In this document: positions 34,817 through 43,177 of the stretch, one piece after another
Layout of the letters: each line of letters starts with the position of its first letter
How positions within the stretch are numbered: position 1 is the first letter of the stretch
Origin: G965222335 sp965222335
Lineage (GTDB): Bacteria; Pseudomonadota; Gammaproteobacteria; Pseudomonadales; Halieaceae
Direction of reading: 5' to 3'
Assembly: GCA_965222335.1 (NCBI GenBank)
Contig: OZ244944.1
Coordinates: forward strand, 2,294,001 to 2,358,000
DNA length: 64,000 nt
Position numbers and translations under genes: made by a program
Notes under the pieces: model-generated
Databases searched by the model: none
Seen by the model: only the letters and a program-made list of their open reading frames with translations
What the model was told of the DNA's origin: nothing

Positions 34817-34837
34817 TGGCGGTATTATTGGCGGTAT
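34817..34837 (+). promoter_or_regulatory. Right-end TGGCGGTAT repeats, likely integrase arm sites
   Basis: TGGCGGTAT occurs at 34817-34825 and again at 34829-34837, 55-75 bp inside attR. The same word in slightly varied form lies inside the left end (20180-20200). Confidence 0.5.
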
Positions 34838-34891
34838 ATATCTAACCTGCTTATCGATTTTCACATAATAATTAAATACTTACAGGCGCTA

Positions 34892-34907
34892 TTCGAATCC
34901 TCTCACA
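34892..34907 (+). other. attR core
   Basis: TTCGAATCCTCTCACA, identical to tRNA-Pro 20045-20060. After it the sequence reads GCCATTTCACCA and no longer matches the tRNA 3' end. The DNA from here to 35154 shows no gene; it has a possible IS-like scrap (GGAGACATGGTTTACAC, 34931-34947) and then leads into the methyltransferase-HNH gene. Confidence 0.82.
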
Positions 34908-35154
34908 GCCATTTCACCAAGGGTGTATACCGGAGACATGGTTTACACTTTCCGCCATAACGCGTCTGCTCGGCCTTAGTTTGAGCCGGGATTCAAGTAT
35001 AGCTCAAAGCACTTCTTCCGCTCGCGCCAATTCCTGCGGTGCTTCTGCATTAGCCCGAACTACACTCGTCCCAGCTTCCTTGGGTACACTCTAGCTCTGT
35101 CCAAGGCCTTCGGCTTTTTTGCGGTTGAAGGTTTGCAGGGTTATCTGGAGCGAA

Positions 35155-36843
35155 ATGCAGAGCACGAGATTCTACAACGCCAATGCGGAGCGATTGTCGA
35201 AGCAGTATGAAGCGCTTTCGCCCGAGGATGTGCATCACGGTTGGGCGGGTAAATATCTCCCTCAGTCCCCGGGCTTTGCTTGCGATATTGGCGCCGGATC
35301 GGGGCGTGATGCCAACTGGCTAGCAGCTATGGGTTGGGATGTTATCGCTGTGGAGCCGAGTGCAGAGATGCGACAGCGCGCACAGCAGAAGGCTCATCCC
35401 AGGGTTACCTGGCTGGATGATTCGTTACCTGGATTGGAGCGCCTCAGGTCCCTTGGTCACCGATTCGACCTGGTCTTGCTCAGTGCGGTGTGGATGCACC
35501 TGCCTCCCGGTGCTCGCAAGCGATCTTTTCGTGTCATCTCAGAATTATTGAAGCCCGGCGGCAGATTGATCATCACGTTACGTCATGGCACCGACGAGGC
35601 AGAGAATAAGGAGCGAGGCTTCTATCCAGTATCCGCAGACGAACTGCTGTCCTTTGCTAACGAACGTGCGCTAGCGATTACGGATCAGCAAACTCAGCCA
35701 GATCAGGCAAGGGCGCATGTGAATTGGGAGACCCTTGTATTCACAATGCCGGACGATGGTACGGGAAGCCTGCCATTGCTCCGGCATATCATCGTGAATG
35801 ACGACAAGGCTTCCTCATACAAGCTCGGACTTTTGCGAGTCCTGACCCGTATCGCGGAGGGCGCGCCTGGCGTTGTGCTCAGGCGCACGGACGAGTTTGT
35901 GGAGATTCCTTTGGGGCTGGTTGGGCTTTATTGGCTAAAGCAGTATAAGCCGCTGTTGCTCCAGCACAAAATTCCACAGCACCCGAACAGGCGCCAGGGC
36001 TATGGCTTCGCCGGGGAAGATTTCAACAAGCTGGAAAAGGTGTCTCCTTATGATTTGAGGGTCGGCATGCGGTTCTCTCCTGATCTGGCGCCGGTGATTA
36101 CTGGCGCCATTAGAGATGCCTGCAAAAACATCGTTGCGATGCCGGTAAAGTACATCAGATACCCTGGCCAGAATCGTCCGATCTTCACCGGTGAACGATC
36201 TGGCGTGCGCAAAATGAGCAAGCCTATAACGCTGTCTCTGGATTACTTAACGTACTTTGGTGTGTTTCGAATACCGACGTTACTCTGGGAAACAATGGGC
36301 CACTATGCTTGCTGGTTGGAGCCGGCCATTTTGCGGGAGTGGTCCGGGCTGTCCAAAAACTGGGGTGTCGCCGATTACAAAGCTGTCGATAGCAACGTCT
36401 TTGACTGGGAGGAGGGTCGCAGGGACACTAGCGTGGCGATCAGCCGCATCAATGCTATGCAGGCCGGTGGAGAGAAGGTTTCATGCGTATGGTCGGCGTC
36501 CAGGCCCCGTTTACTGCATGTTGACCACTGCCTGCCCTGGTCGAGATGGATGAACAATGACCTTTGGAATCTTATGCCGGCATCTGCCATGGTAAATATC
36601 CAGAAGGGCGACAGGTTGCCTTCCGCGATTGCCATGGCCGACGCCAAACAGCGGATTACAGAATGGTGGCATAGGGCGTATTTCGACTCGCCGCTTCAGG
36701 AGCGGTTCCTCATGGAGGCGGAGGTTTCCTTACCCAGGCTTACCAGTGGCACGCCCGACCCTGCAGATATGTACCACGCCCTGTTGCACCAAAGAGCGCG
36801 CCTGAAAGAGGATCAGCAGATCGCAGAGTGGAGTCTCGGTTGA
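35155..36843 (+). CDS. Fusion of a SAM methyltransferase and an HNH endonuclease
   Basis: A 562-residue protein in three parts. Residues 1-200 are a class I methyltransferase (DIGAGSGRD 44-52, VIAVEPSAEM, LSAVWMHLPPGARKRSF) of the small-molecule/protein/tRNA type, with no DNA-methylase DPPY/NPPY motif. Residues ~205-430 are unassigned. Residues ~440-495 are an HNH nuclease: C444, DH at 457-458, then WNLMPAS and N481-x-x-K484 with GDRLP. GGAG lies 5 nt before ATG 35155. It stands alone, 247 bp outside attR. A defence role is plausible for such a fusion near a defence island but unproven. Confidence 0.75.
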   Translation: MQSTRFYNANAERLSKQYEALSPEDVHHGWAGKYLPQSPGFACDIGAGSGRDANWLAAMGWDVIAVEPSAEMRQRAQQKAHPRVTWLDDSLPGLERLRSLGHRFDLVLLSAVWMHLPPGARKRSFRVISELLKPGGRLIITLRHGTDEAENKERGFYPVSADELLSFANERALAITDQQTQPDQARAHVNWETLVFTMPDDGTGSLPLLRHIIVNDDKASSYKLGLLRVLTRIAEGAPGVVLRRTDEFVEIPLGLVGLYWLKQYKPLLLQHKIPQHPNRRQGYGFAGEDFNKLEKVSPYDLRVGMRFSPDLAPVITGAIRDACKNIVAMPVKYIRYPGQNRPIFTGERSGVRKMSKPITLSLDYLTYFGVFRIPTLLWETMGHYACWLEPAILREWSGLSKNWGVADYKAVDSNVFDWEEGRRDTSVAISRINAMQAGGEKVSCVWSASRPRLLHVDHCLPWSRWMNNDLWNLMPASAMVNIQKGDRLPSAIAMADAKQRITEWWHRAYFDSPLQERFLMEAEVSLPRLTSGTPDPADMYHALLHQRARLKEDQQIAEWSLG

Positions 36844-36914
36844 TATTGCGCCGTTACTTCGGTTCGCGAATGGTGGCCTCGGATTTCCTCCAAGAGTTTA
36901 CGACGTTTACCGGG

Positions 36915-37640
36915 CTAGCGAACGTCCGTAGACAATATCGCATGCAAGGTGCGATGCAGCATTTTACGGTAGGGCTCAAGTAGCCCCTGCTCAGTCGAAG
37001 CGGGCTCTACCGAGCCCGACAACCAGGGGTGGATAGACACAAACATTAGCGCTGCCCCTGCGAATACGGAAAGAAGCTCCAGGGGTTCGGTGATGCTGAA
37101 CTCGTCCTGTTCCACGACATCCTGGGCCGCCTGTGTCCACGTATCCAGGAGTACTCTCGCTTCTGGTCCGACCCGGGCGGTGGCAAAAGAATTGTCTACC
37201 GCGCTGCGCAGAAATAGTCGTCCTGCCGGCGGACGTGATGCGATGAAGTCGAGCCAGGTGTCAGCAATGGTGAATATGCGCGCTTCACCGCTGGTGTTTC
37301 TCTCAAGCGCGATGAGGGTGGCATCGAGCAATGCGGCATAAATCCTGTTCATGACTTCATTGTGTAATTCCAGCTTGCTGGTGAAGTGATGAATAACCGA
37401 GGGTTTGCGAATTCCCACCGTGGTCGAGATGTCCTCGATGCGAGTAGCCGCGTAGCCCCGCTGGGAAAATATTTGTTCTGCTGCATCCAGAATCCGATCC
37501 CGGGTTTGTGCGCCTCGCTCGGTATTGCGTTGCTGGTCCGGCCGGTGGGGCACGCCGTCGATGGTCGCTGAGTGATAGGTCTTTGCCACTGATTTGCCAT
37601 ACCTCGGAAGTCGAGTCCTGAGCACCCCTGGGTGTGCCAC
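36915..37640 (-). CDS. TetR-family transcriptional regulator
   Basis: Helix-turn-helix repressor: RDRILDAAEQIFSQRGYAATRIEDISTTVGIRKPSVIHHFTSKLELHNEV is the TetR DNA-binding domain, followed by an all-helical ligand domain. No ATG is available; the outer start is GTG at 37640, and GTG at 37589 with a weak GAGG upstream gives a more usual N-terminus. Divergent from the EthD gene, with a 16-bp palindrome between them, so it probably controls the catabolic cluster and itself. Confidence 0.88.
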   Translation of the reverse strand: MAHPGVLRTRLPRYGKSVAKTYHSATIDGVPHRPDQQRNTERGAQTRDRILDAAEQIFSQRGYAATRIEDISTTVGIRKPSVIHHFTSKLELHNEVMNRIYAALLDATLIALERNTSGEARIFTIADTWLDFIASRPPAGRLFLRSAVDNSFATARVGPEARVLLDTWTQAAQDVVEQDEFSITEPLELLSVFAGAALMFVSIHPWLSGSVEPASTEQGLLEPYRKMLHRTLHAILSTDVR

Positions 37641-37775
37641 ATGTTATAGGGCTACGCAGTATATTGCCCGGCCGATGATAATCAATCGGCGGTCCTGCGC
37701 TGCGCGAGTTGGCGAGGTGGCACCCGCGAGAGTGGGCGGCCAGGTCATCGAGAGAGGCCACCTGATATCCGGGGC

Positions 37776-37803
37776 TTGACATTACCTACCGGTAGGTAGA
37801 ACA
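37776..37803 (+). promoter_or_regulatory. Promoter and TetR-type operator of the catabolic cluster
   Basis: A consensus -35 TTGACA (37776-37781) is followed at once by the perfect 16-bp palindrome TACCTACCGGTAGGTA (37783-37798), which fills the spacer and reaches a weak -10 region (TAGAAC/GAACAT). A repressor bound there would block RNA polymerase. It lies in the divergent gap between the tetR gene and the EthD gene. Confidence 0.75.
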
Positions 37804-37833
37804 TTGGCATGCGTATTTAACGAGTCTAAAAGC

Positions 37834-38481
37834 ATGCGCAAACGCCTTTCCATCAAGACACGGCGCCCGGACCTGTCTCGCAGCGAGTTTCGTGACTATT
37901 ACGAGACACGGCATGTGCCCCTGGGCCTCAGCTTTATCGAGCACTTCAAGTGGCTGCGTTATGTCCGCAACCATGTGCGTTCGACACGCGGGGGCCTGGT
38001 CGCATTCGATTGTTTTGCCGAGTTCTGGGTGGCGGACGACGCTGACGACAAGGCGCTCTATAAATTCCTGCGCTCCGAGGACTTTCGGCGCCTGGACCTC
38101 GACGATCGCCAGTTCCTGGATATCTCCCGCCGCCTCTCATTTGAAGTCCGGGAGGTCGTGCTGTTGTCGGATGAGGCGGCTACAGCTGACCCTCGCAACA
38201 AGGCGGTGTTTATGTGGAAGCAGGGTGCCAACCCTCGCGAAGTCCCCGAAACCCTGGCCTCACGAATCGTGACTGAACTCGGGGACCGGCTTTGTTCTGC
38301 AGCGCTGGACGTGGCGCTGCCCCCCGTGCCGGAGGAGTCGCCGTTCGATGCGTTCCTTTCCCTGGAATACGCAGGGTCCTCGCCCCTTGAGATCGATTCA
38401 CAATTGCTGCCGGAGTCTCGCTGGGCTCTGGTGGAGGTGGACCCCGTGGAAACGCCTCGGGAGAAATTGGCCATCGCTTAA
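37834..38481 (+). CDS. EthD-domain protein
   Basis: A 215-residue protein related to EthD-type dimeric alpha/beta-barrel proteins. The N-terminal half shows RRPDLSRSEFRDYYETRHVPLGLSF, the usual EthD start, and a second similar but weaker half follows (KAVFMWKQGA onward). EthD proteins act as small cofactors, isomerases or cyclases in degradation of ethers, sterols and polyketides. The ATG at 37834 is taken; a TTG at 37804 lies over the promoter. First gene of the TetR-controlled cluster. Confidence 0.75.
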   Translation: MRKRLSIKTRRPDLSRSEFRDYYETRHVPLGLSFIEHFKWLRYVRNHVRSTRGGLVAFDCFAEFWVADDADDKALYKFLRSEDFRRLDLDDRQFLDISRRLSFEVREVVLLSDEAATADPRNKAVFMWKQGANPREVPETLASRIVTELGDRLCSAALDVALPPVPEESPFDAFLSLEYAGSSPLEIDSQLLPESRWALVEVDPVETPREKLAIA

Positions 38482-38510
38482 CGGAACATCATGACACGGA
38501 GATAAAAATA

Positions 38511-39053
38511 ATGGATCAGGAAGAAATGCAGGCCAAATTGCAGTGGCTCGTCGATATCGAAGAGATCAAGCGGCTCAAATACCGCTACTTTCGCTGTTTC
38601 GACACGGCGGATGTCGAGGGCATTCGCGATGTCTTCCACCCGGATGTGTCTCTGTCGGTGGAGGGCGGTGTATACAAGTTCAAGGTGGAAGGGCGCGATG
38701 CCTATCTCAAGATGATTCGAGAGGGCGCGCACGCTGAGATGATAACCCAGCACCACGGCCATCACCCGGAAATAGACATCATCAGCCCCACCGAGGCCCG
38801 GGGTATATGGTACCTGCAGGATAACGTCTGGGAGTTCCGGCGGAAAATGCACATCACTGGCACAGCGTTTTACCGGGAGCGCTATCTCAAGGTCGATGGA
38901 CGCTGGACGATAAAAGACATTGCCTTCGAGCGTGTCTATGAAATTGTCGATCCGATTGACTCGCCCCCCAATGTCACACGCAATTACCTTGCAGAGCACG
39001 GTGTAAAACTCCCCGAGGGTGAGCTGGAACCTTTCCGTCGAGACCCCGACTGA
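38511..39053 (+). CDS. NTF2/SnoaL-fold protein resembling the dehydratase BaiE
   Basis: A 180-residue SnoaL-like protein. The segments IEEIKRLKYRYFRCFD, HHGHHPEIDI, ARGIWYLQD and GTAFYRERYLKVDGRW match, from memory, the layout of bile-acid 7-alpha-dehydratase BaiE, and its reported catalytic residues (Tyr30, Asp35, His83, Asp106) fall on Y26, D31, H84 and D104 here. GGAG lies 9 nt before the ATG. It may dehydrate a hydroxylated (poly)cyclic ketone or CoA ester made by the neighbouring dehydrogenases; the actual substrate is not known. Confidence 0.78.
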   Translation: MDQEEMQAKLQWLVDIEEIKRLKYRYFRCFDTADVEGIRDVFHPDVSLSVEGGVYKFKVEGRDAYLKMIREGAHAEMITQHHGHHPEIDIISPTEARGIWYLQDNVWEFRRKMHITGTAFYRERYLKVDGRWTIKDIAFERVYEIVDPIDSPPNVTRNYLAEHGVKLPEGELEPFRRDPD

Positions 39054-39094
39054 GCAGGTCTCATCTTGAGTCGTACATCGTGGAGGGTGCCTGC

Positions 39095-39835
39095 ATGACC
39101 AAACTAGCGAACAGAGTCGCCATCGTTACCGGTGGCGCGCGGGGAATGGGACAGGCCACGACCAGGAGGTTTGTCGAGGCCGGCGCCAGAGTCGTGGTTA
39201 CTGACATACAGGCCGATGCCGGACGCGAATTATGCACATCTCTGGGTAGCGCCGCGGAGTTCTGCGCACATGACGTCTCCAGAGCGGAAGACTGGGAAGC
39301 TGTGGTCAAGTTCGCCGAAACACACTTTGGGCCAGTTGATATTCTGGTTAACAACGCCGGCCTCCTCGATTACGCGACCCTCACGGACATGGACGAAGCC
39401 GCCTTCGACCGGCTGATGGCGGTCAACCTCAAAGGCGTGTTTCTGGGGATCAAGGCAGTTGCTCCCGGTATGTCCGCTCGGTCCCGAGGCTGCATCATCA
39501 ACATCTCATCTACAGGCGCGATGCAGCCAACCAACGCTACGGGTGCCTATGCAGCCAGCAAGGCCGCGGTCGAGGCGCTGACTCGGGCGGCTGCATTGGA
39601 ACTCGGCCCGCACGGTGTGCGTGTAAACAGCGTGCACCCCGGCGGCATCAATACCGCGATGACCAACCCTGATGGGATGCAGACTGCCGATGTCGATGCG
39701 CTGTACGCGGACATTCCAATGCAGCGAGCGGGAAATGCAGAAGAGGTCGCCAACATGACGCTCTTTCTTGCGAGCGACGAAGCGAGTTATTGCACGGGCA
39801 GCCTTCGTTGTGGATGGCGGCTCCCTGGCGGGTAA
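39095..39835 (+). CDS. Short-chain dehydrogenase, frameshifted at the C-terminus
   Basis: NAD-type SDR (TGGARGMG cofactor loop; VVTDIQAD with an acidic residue favouring NAD; NNAG; catalytic Y-x3-K in GAYAASKAA). The frame as read ends at 39835 with SYCTGSLRCGWRLPGG. Shifting by one base at about 39803 restores the expected family end FVVDGGSLAGKY and continues to a stop at 39887, exactly abutting the next gene. So either a recent 1-2 base indel or a sequencing error removed the normal last ~27 residues. GGAGGG lies before ATG 39095. Confidence 0.85.
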   Translation: MTKLANRVAIVTGGARGMGQATTRRFVEAGARVVVTDIQADAGRELCTSLGSAAEFCAHDVSRAEDWEAVVKFAETHFGPVDILVNNAGLLDYATLTDMDEAAFDRLMAVNLKGVFLGIKAVAPGMSARSRGCIINISSTGAMQPTNATGAYAASKAAVEALTRAAALELGPHGVRVNSVHPGGINTAMTNPDGMQTADVDALYADIPMQRAGNAEEVANMTLFLASDEASYCTGSLRCGWRLPGG

Positions 39836-39887
39836 ATACCATGCATTTTTGCCAGGTTACCCGCCAACTCAGGAGGGAGGGAAGTGA

Positions 39888-40742
39888 ATGAAGCCGATAC
39901 TTGACCTGTCTGATCAAACCGTGATCGTTGCGGGAGCTGGTGGCGGCGGAATCGGTACCGCCATCACGCTGATGCTGGCCCGAGCGGGCGCAAGGGTCGC
40001 GGGTGTTGATAAATCCATGTCCCAGATGGAATCACTTCGGGAGGAACTGCCCGCCTTGGACCAGCCTCATGTGCTGATCGCCGAAGACTTGCTGGTTTCC
40101 GGGGCCGCCGACAGAGTAATGGCGGCAGTGGAGTCTGACCTTGGTCAGGTGACCGGGCTGGTCAACGTGGTTGGCGGCTTCCAGAGTATGGAGCAGATGG
40201 CACCCCTGATATCCGGCGGCAGTGAGGCGCACTTCAAGAGCCTTCTTGATTTCAATCTCAGTTCAGCCCTGTCGCTTTCCATCGCCGTGGCGCGAAGCCT
40301 GAAGGGACGGGCCTCACCCGGCTCGGTTGTCAATATCACCTCATCTACTGGCCTGATATCAATGCCCTACGGCGCGGGTTACGCGGCAGCCAAAGCGGCA
40401 TTGAACAACCTGACGCGCACCATGGCGGTGGAGTGGGGTGGCGCCGGCATACGTGTCAACGCCGTGTCCTGCGGGACGATTATGAGCGCGGAAGCCAGGC
40501 GCTGGGCTGAGGGCGTGGAGGAGGCTGCCAGGCACGCTGTTCCCCTTGGTCGTTGTGGAGAACCCGAGGAGATTGCAGCGACTGTGGCATTCCTTCTGTC
40601 CGACCTCGCGAGTTACATCAGTGGCGAGGTCATTTGCGTCGATGGTGGAGCCCTGGCCAGGGCGCCTTATAACGACGGCAACAATATCCCGCTTTTCATT
40701 ACCGACCAGGCCTTGCATGAACGGCTGCTGTCGGACAACTAG
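39888..40742 (+). CDS. Short-chain dehydrogenase/reductase
   Basis: A 284-residue SDR with cofactor loop GAGGGGIG, VAGVDKS (acidic residue, NAD-like), catalytic serine region NITSSTG and Y-x3-K in GYAAAKAA, ending ISGEVICVDGGALARAP. The C-terminal ~25 residues extend beyond the usual family length. AGGAGGGAGG precedes the ATG, inside the displaced 3' end of the previous gene. Probably oxidises a secondary alcohol of the cluster's substrate. Confidence 0.85.
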   Translation: MKPILDLSDQTVIVAGAGGGGIGTAITLMLARAGARVAGVDKSMSQMESLREELPALDQPHVLIAEDLLVSGAADRVMAAVESDLGQVTGLVNVVGGFQSMEQMAPLISGGSEAHFKSLLDFNLSSALSLSIAVARSLKGRASPGSVVNITSSTGLISMPYGAGYAAAKAALNNLTRTMAVEWGGAGIRVNAVSCGTIMSAEARRWAEGVEEAARHAVPLGRCGEPEEIAATVAFLLSDLASYISGEVICVDGGALARAPYNDGNNIPLFITDQALHERLLSDN

Positions 40743-40812
40743 GCACACGCAGGTACGGAGCATTCAACACGCAAGCTTATAGATAGTCATCCAACAGAGA
40801 ATGGAGAGGCCC

Positions 40813-43110
40813 ATGAACAATAATAAGTATTTTACCCGTCATCCAAAGACCCTGATGGTCGCCGCTCTGGCGAGCGCACTTGCAGGTAACGCGCAATCCC
40901 AGACAAACACATTGGAAGAAGTCGTGGTCACGGCGCAGAAGCGGGAGCAAAGCCTGCAGGAAACCCCGATAGCGATTACGGCTTTTGGAGAACACGAAAT
41001 CCAGCAGCGGGGAATCCAGGATCTGACCGATCTGGGAACGATCGTGCCAAACGTCAAGATCGCCGCTATGCCGACGAATACCGGCAAGGCTGCCGTTGCA
41101 ATACGCGGGTCTGTGACTTCCAACCCGGCGATCACCTGGGAGCCTACGGTGGGCATCTACCTCGACAACATCTACGTCGGCAAGATCTCGGGAAATATAT
41201 TCCGGGTAACTGAGCTGGAGCGCATTGAGGTTCTGCGCGGTCCTCAGGGAACCCTCTACGGCAAGAACACCATAGGTGGCGCGGTCAACCTCATTACCAC
41301 GAAGCCTAGCGGCGAATTCGGCGTCAAGGCCCGCGGTGCCCTCGGCAACTTCGATTACAGCGAGGGCTACCTGGCCGTCGACCTGCCGGCCCTGTCCATG
41401 GCCGGCCTGGGAGAAATTAAGGCAAAGCTATCCTACGGGGCCGAGCAGCGCGATGGGCTTTATGACAATGTGTCTCCACCGCCGAACGCGACGATTGCAA
41501 GCCCATTTGTCCCGGGAGCCCGGGTGCCGGCCAATCCGCGTAGCGCGAACGATACCTTTAATGAGCTTGACCGCTGGTCCGCCCGCGCTGACCTGTTGTG
41601 GGATGTCAGCGATAACTTCAGCGCACGCTATACCTACGACAAAAACGATGCGGATAACACTTCATCCAAGGAACAGCTGACGCATGTGGATCCGGATAAC
41701 CTGAATCTCGGCGTGCCTATTCCGGCTGACCTTGCGCAGTTTGTGGTTGATGAAAACACGAACGCGGACGCTATCAGTACGGACAATCTTGCCCTGGAGC
41801 AATTTGATGCCGAAAGCCACTCGCTGACACTGGACTATACCATCGGCGAAGTGGGAGTTCTGGGTGACGTGTCTTTACGCTACATTGCAAACAGAAGGGA
41901 AATGAACTTCGTACAAAGTGATGACAATGACGGCACGCCCTTTGCGCTGTTCCATTCGGAAATCGACGAGGACTACGAGCAGACCTCCCAGGAATTTCAG
42001 GTATTGGGATCTTCTGAACGGCTGAACTATGTGGTCGGTGTCTATTCCTTTGAGGAGGAGGCTGACGTTTTTAACCCTCTGATTCCCCTCAACTCTTTCT
42101 TCGGGCCCTTTGTTTTGAATAACTCGTATGGCCTCGAGGCTGACCAGATAGCACTTTACGGGCAGTTTGATTACCGCCCAAGGGTGTTACAGGACAAGCT
42201 GACTTTGACCGCCGGTGTCAGGTGGTCGCGGGAAGAAAAAAGCTCCTACATCATCCACCCGGGTGAGTTTGAGGGCGACGCTGATGACGAGTGGGATAAC
42301 GTGGCGCCTACCTTTGTTCTTGCATACGACTTTAGTGATGATCTGCAAGCTTATGCGAAGTACTCCAAAGGCTGGAAAGCCGGAGGGTTTAATGGTGAGT
42401 CAGAAAGCCTCGCGGGGTTTGTCGGGGGTTATGACCCGGAAGAGGTTGATGCCTGGGAGCTCGGCTTCAAGTCCCGCCTGATGGAAGATCGTCTGCAAAT
42501 CAACGCCGCGGCATTCTATAACGACGAAACGGATCTGCAGCTTTCGGTTTTCACTAGCGGCTCATCTGCTTCTACGGTTATTCGCAACGCCGGTGAAGCG
42601 GTCAAGCGTGGTATCGAGCTTGAGGTTCTCTTTCAGCCGACAAACGACTTACTGTTAACTGCCAATTTTGGTTACCTCGATTCAGAATACAAGGAATACA
42701 ATGAGTTCGATGCCACATTGGGTCGCGAGGTGAATCTTAAAGATGAGCGTGCGAATCAGTACGCGCCGGAATACAACTTCAACCTCAGTGGCGAATATAC
42801 CTTCGCGCGAACCGGTTGGGGTGAGGTTCAGGGGCGCCTCGATTACACCTACAGCGATGACTATGTGCCATACGTGACGCCGGAGCAGAACGCGACCTCG
42901 ATGATAGATAGCTACGGTGTGCTCAATGGTCGCTTGTCGCTGCTCGATATGCCGGTCGGAGGCGACAGTACCCTGACGGTCGCAGTGTGGGGCAAGAACC
43001 TCACGGACGAAGAGTACCGGCTGAACACCATTCCGTTCGGTCCCTGGACTGTAAGCTTTTTCGGCGACCCACGGACCTACGGCATCGAGGCTGTACTGCG
43101 ATTTCAGTAG
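40813..43110 (+). CDS. TonB-dependent outer-membrane receptor
   Basis: A 765-residue receptor with a signal peptide (MNNNKYFTRHPKTLMVAALASALAGNAQSQ), plug domain starting LEEVVVTAQKREQSLQETPIAITAF, the plug motif LERIEVLRGPQGTLYGKNTIGGAVNLITTKPSG, and a 22-strand barrel ending in VLRFQ. This is the type often found beside catabolic genes in Sphingomonas and Halieaceae. GGAGAGG lies before ATG 40813. Its place among the SDR genes suggests uptake of the cluster's hydrophobic substrate rather than iron, but that is inference. Confidence 0.9.
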   Translation: MNNNKYFTRHPKTLMVAALASALAGNAQSQTNTLEEVVVTAQKREQSLQETPIAITAFGEHEIQQRGIQDLTDLGTIVPNVKIAAMPTNTGKAAVAIRGSVTSNPAITWEPTVGIYLDNIYVGKISGNIFRVTELERIEVLRGPQGTLYGKNTIGGAVNLITTKPSGEFGVKARGALGNFDYSEGYLAVDLPALSMAGLGEIKAKLSYGAEQRDGLYDNVSPPPNATIASPFVPGARVPANPRSANDTFNELDRWSARADLLWDVSDNFSARYTYDKNDADNTSSKEQLTHVDPDNLNLGVPIPADLAQFVVDENTNADAISTDNLALEQFDAESHSLTLDYTIGEVGVLGDVSLRYIANRREMNFVQSDDNDGTPFALFHSEIDEDYEQTSQEFQVLGSSERLNYVVGVYSFEEEADVFNPLIPLNSFFGPFVLNNSYGLEADQIALYGQFDYRPRVLQDKLTLTAGVRWSREEKSSYIIHPGEFEGDADDEWDNVAPTFVLAYDFSDDLQAYAKYSKGWKAGGFNGESESLAGFVGGYDPEEVDAWELGFKSRLMEDRLQINAAAFYNDETDLQLSVFTSGSSASTVIRNAGEAVKRGIELEVLFQPTNDLLLTANFGYLDSEYKEYNEFDATLGREVNLKDERANQYAPEYNFNLSGEYTFARTGWGEVQGRLDYTYSDDYVPYVTPEQNATSMIDSYGVLNGRLSLLDMPVGGDSTLTVAVWGKNLTDEEYRLNTIPFGPWTVSFFGDPRTYGIEAVLRFQ

Positions 43111-43177
43111 ACCGGCACCGCGGTCAAAAGGGCGGAAGCGAGCCATTTAACAGACGAACCAAGAGAGGCGTAAGAAT

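Larger units (their letters stand above)
20061..34907. mobile_element. Integrated genomic island (~14.8 kb) at tRNA-Pro with type I R-M cargo
   Basis: Bounded by 16-bp direct repeats, one inside tRNA-Pro. It holds, in order, a P4-type integrase, AlpA, an SF3-like helicase, structured non-coding DNA, a RadC/JAB protein, a small secreted protein, hsdR, DUF3800, GIY-YIG/DUF4357, hsdS, hsdM and an ImmA/IrrE metallopeptidase. Base composition is visibly more AT-rich than the flanks. No relaxase, conjugation or capsid genes are seen, so it resembles a satellite-like or mobilisable defence island rather than a full phage or conjugative element. Confidence 0.85.

Noticed and set aside
34931..34955. 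IS481-like end sequence (GGAGACATGGTTTACAC)
   Set aside because: No transposase remnant, inverted partner or target duplication is present nearby; the match is too short to call.
35102..35120. Terminator (GGCCTTCGGCTTTTTT) before the methyltransferase-HNH gene
   Set aside because: The stem can form only about three base pairs, too weak to support despite the T-run.
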